A stretch of DNA of 7,689 nucleotides from JBEEMU01 sp043778315 (GTDB lineage Bacteria; Bacteroidota; Bacteroidia; Chitinophagales; Saprospiraceae): contig JAYWGJ010000135.1 in the NCBI GenBank assembly GCA_043778315.1, forward strand, positions 1 to 7,689. The letters run 5' to 3'. The notes beneath the pieces were generated by a model. The model saw nothing but the letters and a program-made list of their open reading frames with translations. It did not search any database and had not been told where the DNA came from. Shown in pieces: positions 1 through 5,986 of the stretch (positions are counted from its first letter, which is position 1; each line of letters begins with the position of its first letter). A program made the translations under genes and the position numbers.

Positions 1-3000
1 CAGGTTTGGGCGAAAGCGTGAGCGTAAGCGGCGCAATAGGTACTACTACCACATTGGGCGCAAGCACCGTAATAGGTGACGGGTTGCGGCATACCTGTAC
101 GGACGTGACCGTACAGTCTATTATATCGCCTGCGACGTAAGCGGGTATTGGTGTATAAGTATTAGCGTTAAGCCCAACCGCCGTACCGTTGCGCAGCCAT
201 TGATAAGTAGCACCCGCGCCCGCGCCTACTGCCGTAACCGTGAAAATAACAGGCGCGCCTGCACATATCGTATCTCTATTGCTCGTAATACTGAGCGACA
301 TCGGCGTATTTGGTGTCACTAACATCTTGACGCTGTCCTTAGCAGGATTGATGGCGCAAGTGGCGTTAGACGTAAGTACGCATTTAATAATATCATTATT
401 GGCAGGTGTACTATTAAAAATGCCTGCCGTGGTAGGCGGCTGCAATACATTATTCACATACCAATCGTAAGTTGGGTTGCTGCCGCCGTTCGTGATAGCG
501 GTGGTATAGTTTATTTGTCTGCCTGCACAGACGTTATTTGCGTCGGGCGAAACCACGATTGTAGGTGTAACCGACGGCTGCGTTATTACGTATATCACAT
601 CGTTTGCCGTATTCGGACACGCGCCCGTAGTAGTTATGATACACGCTAAGCCGTCAGCATTCACTAAGGCACTTGTCGTGAATGTAGCGGCGGTTGCGCC
701 CGTTTGCGGCACGCCTTGTATATACCATTGGTAGGCAGGGTTGGCTGGTGTAGCCCCTTGTAGAGTCACGCCGAACGTAGCAGGCTGCCCCGCACAGAGC
801 GTACCTGTTGGATTTTGCGTGAGCAATATACCTGCAAAGTCTTGCGCGCCAATACTGACGGTTTGCGATTTAGTTGCCGAGCAGCCCGTTGCCGAAGTAG
901 TAACGGTAACAGTATAAGTTACGCTTGACGCGCTATTCACGACCTTAGTAATGGCAGCCGTGCTTTCGCTGCTGCTCCAAGCGTAGGTGTCTGAACCCGA
1001 AGCGGTGAGGGTAAACGGCGAGTTCGCACAAGCCGCAGTAGGTCCTGTTATGGTCGCCGTCGGCGTAACATTGACCGTTGAGGTCGCACTCAAAGAAGCG
1101 GTACAGCCGTTGGCAGCCGTTACCGTAACAATATAAGTATAAGTAGTAGCCGCAATAATAGCTGGATTTTTGGTAATCATATCTACTACTTCGCCTGTAT
1201 TCCATATATAGGATACGCCGCCCGACGCGGTAAATGTAGTTGGCGTACCGCTACAAACGGTGGTAGCGGCAGGGACAGCGAGTATAGCAGGCGTAGGAAC
1301 TGTTTTAACCGCTACCGTTGTTGATGCCGTAGCGGTACAGCCGCTAATAGGCGCGGTGACGGTGACGGTATAATCTGTATCTATAAGCGGAGCGATAGTA
1401 ATGGAATTGTTATTGGCGAAAGTACTCCATAAGTAGCTACCGCCGCCCGTTGCGGTAAGCGTTGTATTACCACCCAAACAAATAGACGCATTGCCCGTTA
1501 TGGCAACGGTCGGTATAGCGTTCACCGTTACCGTTCGGCTGGTGGTAGCGGTACAAGTATTGCTATCCGTCACTGTAACGGTGTAAGCAGTCGTCGCGAT
1601 TGGCGTAACCGTCGCGGCTGGCGTAATATCCGCGCTGCTCCATGCGTAGCTTCCGCCTACGCCTCCGCCCGTTGCGTTAAGCGTAGTAGAACTACCCTTA
1701 CAAATATTGAAGTTACCCGTCGGTATATTTGCCGTAGGCAATGGGTTCACTGTAACGGTTTGGCTGGTAGTAGCGGAGCAAGTATTGCTATCGGTAACGG
1801 TAACGGTGTAAGCTGTGGTCAAGGTCGGCGATACCGTATTGGTATTGGTTGGCGTAGCATTATTCCAAATATAACTACCGCCCGCACCTGCGCCCGAAGC
1901 AGTAAGCGTCGTGTTGCCACCAAAACAAATAGGAGGCACAGTAGGCACACTCGGTATCGGTAAACTATTGACACTAACAGTCACGGAGGCTGTACCTGTA
2001 CAACCGCCTGCGGCAGTCGCGGTGACGGTATAAGTAGTGGTTGCGGCAGGACTTTTGTTCACCGTAGGTGTATTTTCGCCGCTACTCCATACATAAGTAT
2101 TGCCGCCCGTAGCGGTCAAACTCGTACTTTTACCCAAGCAAATAGTAGGCGATGTAGGCGATACGGTCGGCGACAGATTGGCGTTTACGGTAACGGTCGC
2201 ACTTTTGGTCGCAGAGCAGCTATTGCCGTTCGTAACAGTGACAGTATAAATAGTGGTTGCGGCAGGCGTAACTGGATTATTGGCACTATTTGCACCGTTA
2301 TTCCATGCGTAAATAGTGCCGCCCGACGCGGTCAGCGTAGTGCTTGACCCTGGACAGATAGTAGGCGATGCAGGCGTAATACTTGGTATTGGTAGCGCGT
2401 TTACTATCACTACCCTACTTTGCGTAAGCGAACACATATTGCCATCGGTCACGGTAACGGTATAAGTAGTGCCGCCTATTGCGGCTGGTGTGACTGTGTT
2501 TGCGGCTGTTGCGGGTCCGCCCGCCCATGCGTAGCTTGTTCCGCCCGTTGCGGTAAGGGTTAGGCTTGCGCCCAAACAAATAGTACTTGGCGGCGGCGGC
2601 GTGATAGCTGCTGGCGGCAGTGGATTGACGGTTACGGTTCGGCTGGTGGTCGCGGAGCAATTTGTAAATGACGTTACGGTAACGGTGTAAGAAGTGGTCG
2701 TTGTTGGCGTGACAACGCGCACTGGGTTAGTAGTTGCGTTATCCCACGCATAAGTATTGCCGCCCGAAGCGGTCAAGGTAGTAAAGCCGCCATTACAAAT
2801 CGTGAAATTACCTGCAATAGTTGGCATAGGCAACATATTTACGTTCACGTTCGTAGAAGTTGTACCTGTACAGCCGCTCGCGGCGGTTGCGGTGACGGTA
2901 TAAGTAGTAACTGAAACGGTAGGGCTGACGGTAATCGCCGCAGTCGTTTCGGTGGTACTCCAAACGTAGCTCACGCCACCCGAAGCGGTGATAGTTGCAC

Positions 3001-5611
3001 TTTTGCCAAAGCAAATAATGCTCGAGCCTGGACCCGTGCCTGTGATAACGGGCGTAGCCGCGCCGACCTGCATCGTGAGTTGTGCGGAAGCCGTACCGAT
3101 AGCACACGCCGACGCATCGGGCGTGACGACGCAGCGCACAACCGCACCGTTCGGAACGGTATTGGAAGTATAAGTAGCTTGATTAGTGCCGACATTCGCA
3201 CCCGCAACCGTCCATTGGTAAGCTGGCGCAACGCCGCAATTGACGGGCGTAGCCGTGAACGTCACATTCACATTGCTACAAACGGGTAAAGGCGGATTGG
3301 TGGCGATAGTGACGCTTGGGGTTTGGCTCGGCGCACGGTCGACCAATATAGTGCCGTTGGCGCAGCAGCCGCCTGTATTACATATTTGGTATTGCACGGC
3401 AACGGGTCCGTTGAAGGTGGCGGACGGCGTAAACGTGATTTCGCCCGTAGCGGTATTGGCTACCGCCGTGCCTTGCGAAAACGGTGCTTGCTGCATGATG
3501 CGGAGCGACGCGAGGTTGAGCATTCCCGCATTGGCAACGTCGTTCGCCACGACGCTCACTTTGCCGTTGGCGGCAGCATTACATATATTCAAAAAATCTT
3601 GATTGGCAGTGGGCGGCGTGCCTGGAAGTATTTCGCGGAGTTTAATATCGTCGATGCCTACGTCGTAGCCTGTACCACCCGAATTTTGATTTTTGATACA
3701 CATCGTTGCTGCGCCCGTAACCGTAGCGTTGAATTGTACCCCTGTAAAATTCCATTGTTCATTTTCGGGAATGGTATTAGAGTTGCCGATAGTCACGCCG
3801 TTTTGGGTGTAAACAAAGGTCGGCGTGGGCAAATTAGTGCCGCTCGGCAACAAATTGATATAATACGCCCCGAAACAGTACGCCGCACCTGCGGTAAGGT
3901 TTACGTTCTGACACCATATATTATTACTCCCTGCGTTCGGGAAATCAACGAGCATCATATTGCCCGTACCTGTGGTATGGTCTTTTATATTATTAGACCA
4001 AGTAGGATTACAAGGCGTAGGCGAGGTAGCAATGCCGTAGCCGTTGGCGCAAATGAACTGTCCGTTACAGTTGGCACCTGGCGTACATACGCCCGTACCA
4101 TTATTAGGCGTGAAAGCGGAAGTGAACCCTGTATTGCCGCTCTCAAAATCGCCGTTGATAATCAAAGTGGTATTGAAACAACCCGTGGAGCTATTGCACG
4201 CCGAGGTGGAGCAAGTGGTAACGACAATCGGTTTGGATAAACTATCGGCACGGCAGCCCGTATATATTTTTAATTTTATAGTATAATTGCCTGTTCCAGG
4301 ATAGAAGTGCGAGGCGTTGGGTAAGTTGCTTTCGAAGCCGTCGCCAAAAAAGTATTTGACCGAGTCGGCATCTACGGGATAAGTCGCGGTGAAATCGGTG
4401 GTAGAGCCGTAGCACGTTCCCGCAAAGGTGAAATCGATGGTTTTATCGATTAAAAGATTTGGAATGAAATTGGGTAAGCCGTGATTGGCGCGTTTTGCAC
4501 CTAAGCCGACTGCGTTTTCTACTATTGCGCCGCCGTTCGTGTTCGGCGCGTTGAGAACGCCGACTTGCGTATCGTTGCCCGTCATTTGGTTGCCGACGGT
4601 AGGCGCGTCGCCGCGTGTGAAATAGATTTTGCCGTTGTTTGCCAACTGTATTGCGCCAAGCGTAAAATTGGTATTATAAATATATACATTATTGCCCGCA
4701 TTAGCTGCGGCAGGAAGCGTATTGAGGTCAAATTGGTATATTTTTTTGCCAAAACCGCCCACGTCGTACCAATTACTGACAAATAAATAGCGGCTATTAG
4801 GCGAAAACTCGATGCCATAGCTGTAATTCATACCCGAAATGGTTTTGAGGTTGGAGAGCGCGCCCGTTGTACTATTAAAATCATAGACTTCTACGGTATT
4901 CGCTTGATTGGTGGCTAACGCCAATTTTTTGCCGTTAGGCGATATTTTCATATAACCCTGCGTGTTTTGTATCGCGCCCGAGTGGTTCATACCTATATTT
5001 TGTTGCGCGACCAAAACGGGCGCAGCCGACGCTGCCGTCACTTCGTAGAGTAGAAATTGGCTGCTGTTCCAGTTGTGGGCAATCACCCAGAAATCGGTGC
5101 CGTTGCACTTCGGTACGACGGTTATTTTCTCGCAGACGGGCGTTTTTAGGAGTGTGTTTTTGGTGGTTACGTCGCCGAAGCCGCCGCCGAGTGTCATATC
5201 AATCACGGAGTACCGCAAGCCGTTCGCGCCGCCCTCTTTGGCAACGGTGAACAGAAAATATAAGTTGGAGTTGCCGGGTTTGGGAACGGCGATGCTGCTT
5301 TGCGTAGAACTCGGGTCGCCGAGCAAGCCTGTACCGTTCGTCATCGCTACGTTGCTGATATTCCAAACGGTTTGTCCGTCGGTATAAAACAAGACATTAC
5401 CCGCCGCGTCGGAGACGGTAGTGCTGCCTTGCCAAACGTTCATTGCGCTCGAGTTGAGCGGCACAAGCCCTGGAAAAGAAAGCCCTGTGGCGCGCCCGAA
5501 AAACCAATTATTGGTTTCCCCTTGTGCGCGTAAGTTTGTTGCGGTAAGCGTAAAAAGAAAGGTAAAAAGTGAGGCAAAAAGAAAAGTGGTGGCGAGTTTG
5601 CAATGCTGCAT
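1..5611 (-). CDS. Giant secreted multidomain Ig-like repeat protein (putative T9SS-exported adhesin), C-terminus outside window
   Basis: Reading the minus strand from the ATG at 5611-5609, every codon down to position 2 is open (1870 codons). I checked the frame line by line and found no stop or frameshift. An in-frame TAA lies about seven codons upstream, so this ATG is the natural start. Residues 1-29 are a signal peptide. They are followed by a propeller-like domain (32-386), a PKD-like domain (389-464), a jelly-roll domain (478-662), a cadherin/Big-like domain (666-758), one Ig-like domain (about 765-853), ten ~73-residue Ig-like repeats (854-1589), and three and a bit ~90-residue Ig-like domains to the edge. 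Such architecture is known from Bacteroidota surface proteins that end in a CHU_C/type B or type A sorting domain for the type IX secretion system; that end is not visible here. The likely role is a cell-surface or secreted adhesin or ligand-binding protein, and the ligand is unknown. It is Thr/Ser/Asn/Gly rich and poor in charge. Confidence 0.93.
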   Translation of the reverse strand, partial: MQHCKLATTFLFASLFTFLFTLTATNLRAQGETNNWFFGRATGLSFPGLVPLNSSAMNVWQGSTTVSDAAGNVLFYTDGQTVWNISNVAMTNGTGLLGDPSSTQSSIAVPKPGNSNLYFLFTVAKEGGANGLRYSVIDMTLGGGFGDVTTKNTLLKTPVCEKITVVPKCNGTDFWVIAHNWNSSQFLLYEVTAASAAPVLVAQQNIGMNHSGAIQNTQGYMKISPNGKKLALATNQANTVEVYDFNSTTGALSNLKTISGMNYSYGIEFSPNSRYLFVSNWYDVGGFGKKIYQFDLNTLPAAANAGNNVYIYNTNFTLGAIQLANNGKIYFTRGDAPTVGNQMTGNDTQVGVLNAPNTNGGAIVENAVGLGAKRANHGLPNFIPNLLIDKTIDFTFAGTCYGSTTDFTATYPVDADSVKYFFGDGFESNLPNASHFYPGTGNYTIKLKIYTGCRADSLSKPIVVTTCSTSACNSSTGCFNTTLIINGDFESGNTGFTSAFTPNNGTGVCTPGANCNGQFICANGYGIATSPTPCNPTWSNNIKDHTTGTGNMMLVDFPNAGSNNIWCQNVNLTAGAAYCFGAYYINLLPSGTNLPTPTFVYTQNGVTIGNSNTIPENEQWNFTGVQFNATVTGAATMCIKNQNSGGTGYDVGIDDIKLREILPGTPPTANQDFLNICNAAANGKVSVVANDVANAGMLNLASLRIMQQAPFSQGTAVANTATGEITFTPSATFNGPVAVQYQICNTGGCCANGTILVDRAPSQTPSVTIATNPPLPVCSNVNVTFTATPVNCGVAPAYQWTVAGANVGTNQATYTSNTVPNGAVVRCVVTPDASACAIGTASAQLTMQVGAATPVITGTGPGSSIICFGKSATITASGGVSYVWSTTETTAAITVSPTVSVTTYTVTATAASGCTGTTSTNVNVNMLPMPTIAGNFTICNGGFTTLTASGGNTYAWDNATTNPVRVVTPTTTTSYTVTVTSFTNCSATTSRTVTVNPLPPAAITPPPPSTICLGASLTLTATGGTSYAWAGGPATAANTVTPAAIGGTTYTVTVTDGNMCSLTQSRVVIVNALPIPSITPASPTICPGSSTTLTASGGTIYAWNNGANSANNPVTPAATTIYTVTVTNGNSCSATKSATVTVNANLSPTVSPTSPTICLGKSTSLTATGGNTYVWSSGENTPTVNKSPAATTTYTVTATAAGGCTGTASVTVSVNSLPIPSVPTVPPICFGGNTTLTASGAGAGGSYIWNNATPTNTNTVSPTLTTAYTVTVTDSNTCSATTSQTVTVNPLPTANIPTGNFNICKGSSTTLNATGGGVGGSYAWSSADITPAATVTPIATTAYTVTVTDSNTCTATTSRTVTVNAIPTVAITGNASICLGGNTTLTATGGGSYLWSTFANNNSITIAPLIDTDYTVTVTAPISGCTATASTTVAVKTVPTPAILAVPAATTVCSGTPTTFTASGGVSYIWNTGEVVDMITKNPAIIAATTYTYIVTVTAANGCTASLSATSTVNVTPTATITGPTAACANSPFTLTASGSDTYAWSSSESTAAITKVVNSASSVTYTVTVTTSATGCSATKSQTVSIGAQDFAGILLTQNPTGTLCAGQPATFGVTLQGATPANPAYQWYIQGVPQTGATAATFTTSALVNADGLACIITTTGACPNTANDVIYVITQPSVTPTIVVSPDANNVCAGRQINYTTAITNGGSNPTYDWYVNNVLQPPTTAGIFNSTPANNDIIKCVLTSNATCAINPAKDSVKMLVTPNTPMSLSITSNRDTICAGAPVIFTVTAVGAGAGATYQWLRNGTAVGLNANTYTPIPAYVAGDIIDCTVTSVQVCRNPSPITVLAPNVVVVPIAPLTLTLSPKP
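2..844 (-). repeat. Three ~90-residue Ig-like domains and the start of a fourth (type 2 array)
   Basis: Copies lie at about 569-844, 302-568 and 32-301, with a fourth beginning at 31 and cut by the window edge. Each has 'P....(L/V/I)CAG', then 'P.YQWY' or 'TYQWLRNG', then a Cys before the end (LACIITTTGACPN, KCVLTSNATCAIN, DCTVTSVQVCRN). They are 267-276 bases long, clearly longer than the type 1 units, and correspond to the classical 'YQW..NG..I.GA....Y....L..GD...C..T' Ig-like repeat of Bacteroidota surface proteins. The array very probably continues beyond the left edge. Confidence 0.85.
845..3052 (-). repeat. Array of ten ~73-residue Cys-paired Ig-like repeats (type 1)
   Basis: Residues 854-1589 divide into ten copies of about 210-233 bases each. 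Approximate boundaries on the plus strand are 3052, 2826, 2610, 2386, 2168, 1951, 1733, 1510, 1288, 1055 and 845. The consensus is about ITP.SPTIC.GGSTTLTASGG, then .YAWS, then YTVTVTD.NGC(T/S)AT.S, then TVTVN.LP.P. Every copy keeps one Cys in the TIC.G motif and one in the 'GC(T/S)AT' motif, which predicts a disulfide per domain. A Trp in the Y.W motif supports a beta-sandwich core. The family resembles the Ig-like domain associated with CHU_C proteins (Ig_7). Copies are diverged but share DNA-level blocks. They probably form a long stalk that projects the N-terminal binding domains from the cell surface. Confidence 0.9.
3056..3319 (-). repeat. Ig-like domain of ~90 residues preceding the array (type 2 copy)
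   Basis: Residues about 765-852 read SVTIATNPPLPVCSNVNVTF, then APAYQWTVAGANVGTNQATY, then VVRCVVTPDASACAIGT. The outline 'VC......F.......P.YQW...G..VG.....Y.......G....C..T....C' matches the three copies between 2 and 844. The long array is therefore bracketed by this second repeat family. Confidence 0.75.
3338..3616 (-). other. Cadherin/Big-like tandem-type domain
   Basis: Residues 666-758 fit the common pattern 'P.A..D......NG...V..ND......G....G.ITFTP...F.G.....Y.IC': NAAANGKVSVVANDVANAG, then GEITFTPSATFNGP, then VQYQICNTGGCCANGT. This is a frequent extracellular module in Bacteroidota adhesins (cadherin_5/Big_9/VCBS-like). The Cys-Cys pair at GGCCANG is notable. Confidence 0.65.
3626..4180 (-). 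other. Jelly-roll, carbohydrate-binding-like domain
   Basis: Residues 478-662 open with LIINGDFESGNTGFTS (NGDFE at 486-490) and close with GYDVGIDDIKLREIL. The pair 'NGDFE...' at the start and 'vDDI.L' at the end is the standard outline of DUF642/CBM-like jelly-roll beta-sandwiches found in secreted bacterial proteins. The domain is Cys-rich (GVC, NCN, FICA, PCNP, IWCQ, YCFG, MCIK). Binding to sugar or glycoprotein is plausible but inferred. Confidence 0.6.
4220..4447 (-). other. PKD-like domain
   Basis: Residues 389-464 contain the PKD hallmark VKYFFGDGF (G423-D424-G425, the usual form being WDFGDG). This is followed by SHFYPGTGNYTIKLKIYT, equivalent to the 'H.Y..PGTYTVTL.V' strand of PKD domains. 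One Cys before and one after (TCYG, TGCR) could pair. PKD domains are beta-sandwich spacers or binding modules in extracellular proteins. Confidence 0.8.
4454..5518 (-). other. N-terminal beta-propeller-like domain
   Basis: Residues 32-386 begin with NNWFFGRATGLSF and contain blades such as NVLFYTDGQTVWN, YLFVSNWYDVGG and GKIYFTRGD. They end in NHGLPNFIPN. In Bacteroidota proteins this combination (WFFG start, 'SPNGKKLA' and 'FSPNSRYLFVSN' blade strands, HGLPNFI end) marks a WD40- or lactonase-like propeller domain that precedes PKD and Ig-like domains. This assignment rests on recognised motifs, not on a search. No catalytic function is evident. Confidence 0.7.
5525..5611 (-). other. Signal peptide of the giant repeat protein
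   Basis: Residues 1-29 have a short N-region with a Lys at 5 and a hydrophobic core of Phe, Leu, Thr and Ala from 6 to 24. A polar end with Ala at -1 (NLRA|QGE) gives a predicted signal peptidase I site after residue 29. There is no lipobox cysteine, so the protein should be released into the periplasm for onward export rather than lipidated. Confidence 0.85.
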
Positions 5612-5682
5612 ATTGTATTTTTTAAGATTGATTTAAAAATATTTAATTGGGTATAGATTAATTTTCAGTAATTTTAAGTTGG

Positions 5683-5690
5683 CAAAGATA
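5683..5690 (-). promoter_or_regulatory. Candidate -7 element for the giant repeat protein gene
   Basis: On the minus strand these bases read TATCTTTG, an exact fit to the Bacteroidota -7 consensus TAnnTTTG, about 70 bases upstream of the ATG. No TTG was found at the expected -33 spacing, so the call is moderate to weak. The surrounding sequence is strongly AT-rich, as expected for a promoter region. No Shine-Dalgarno sequence precedes the ATG, only A-rich leader, which is usual in this phylum. Confidence 0.4.
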
Positions 5691-5767
5691 ATAAATGAAA
5701 CTTGTTTATAATAGAAAAATTAGTATTTGTGATAAAATAGTTGTTTTGTGTAGCTAAAAAAAACTAT

Positions 5768-5801
5768 TTGAGTAGATGAATCGATTATTTTCTTACTTTT
5801 G
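5768..5801 (+). promoter_or_regulatory. Candidate promoter for the GH13 lipoprotein gene
   Basis: TACTTTTG at 5794-5801 fits the Bacteroidota -7 consensus TAnnTTTG. A TTG at 5768-5770 lies 23 bases upstream, at the edge of the spacing accepted for the -33 element in this phylum. Transcription would start near 5808 and give a leader of roughly 180 bases before the ATG at 5987. A second TAnnTTTG match, TAAATTTG at 5831-5838, has no TTG at suitable spacing and is the weaker alternative. Confidence 0.45.
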
Positions 5802-5857
5802 ATAACAAAGAACGAAAAATCAAACTGTTCTAAATTTGATTTGGTAAAGTTACTCGA

Positions 5858-5888
5858 CGTTTACGAACCCTCGAGGAGTTCGCAAACG
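5858..5888. promoter_or_regulatory. Imperfect inverted repeat in the GH13 leader (operator or RNA hairpin)
   Basis: CGTTTACGAAC (5858-5868) and GTTCGCAAACG (5878-5888) are 11-base arms that pair with one mismatch (A5863 against C5883). The nine-base spacer itself begins with the palindrome CCTCGAGG. The element lies about 57 bases downstream of the best -7 candidate and about 98 bases before the GH13 start codon. It could be an operator for a dimeric regulator or a leader hairpin in the mRNA. It is not followed by a T-run, so it is not a terminator. Confidence 0.45.
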
Positions 5889-5986
5889 AACATATCCTAC
5901 TCAAAATCTAACCATTTTACCCGCAATAACGAGATTGAAATAAAAATCGCTACCTTTAAGCTCGAATCATTTAACGCATTTTATTG

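Larger units (their letters stand above)
5612..5986. other. Divergent AT-rich intergenic region
   Basis: These 375 bases separate the start of the leftward giant repeat gene from the start of the rightward GH13 gene. The left two thirds are very AT-rich and hold the candidate promoters. The right third is more mixed and holds the inverted repeat. No RNA gene was recognised. The only open frame of note (5799-5987) starts with a TTG inside the promoter match and is not considered a gene. Confidence 0.7.

Noticed and set aside
845..3052. CRISPR-like array suggested by regular ~220-base repeats
   Set aside because: Units are too long, diverged, continuous and protein-coding with a conserved Cys/Trp pattern. 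There are no short identical repeats with unique spacers.
3323..4240. 305-codon open frame on the plus strand
   Set aside because: It lies antisense to the jelly-roll, cadherin-like and first Ig-like domains of the giant protein. Its translation is Arg/Cys/His-rich without domain pattern. The minus-strand frame gives recognisable domains, so this one is a shadow.
240..5636. Other short open frames on either strand between 240 and 5636
   Set aside because: All overlap the continuous minus-strand reading frame in other frames. Their translations are low-complexity and unlike proteins, and they show the same repeat periodicity as the real gene.
5858..5888. Inverted repeat as an intrinsic terminator
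   Set aside because: No T-run follows on either strand, and it lies upstream of a gene start rather than after a stop.
5984..5986. TTG as start codon of the GH13 gene
   Set aside because: The ATG immediately following at 5987 gives the same lipoprotein signal and is the more common start.
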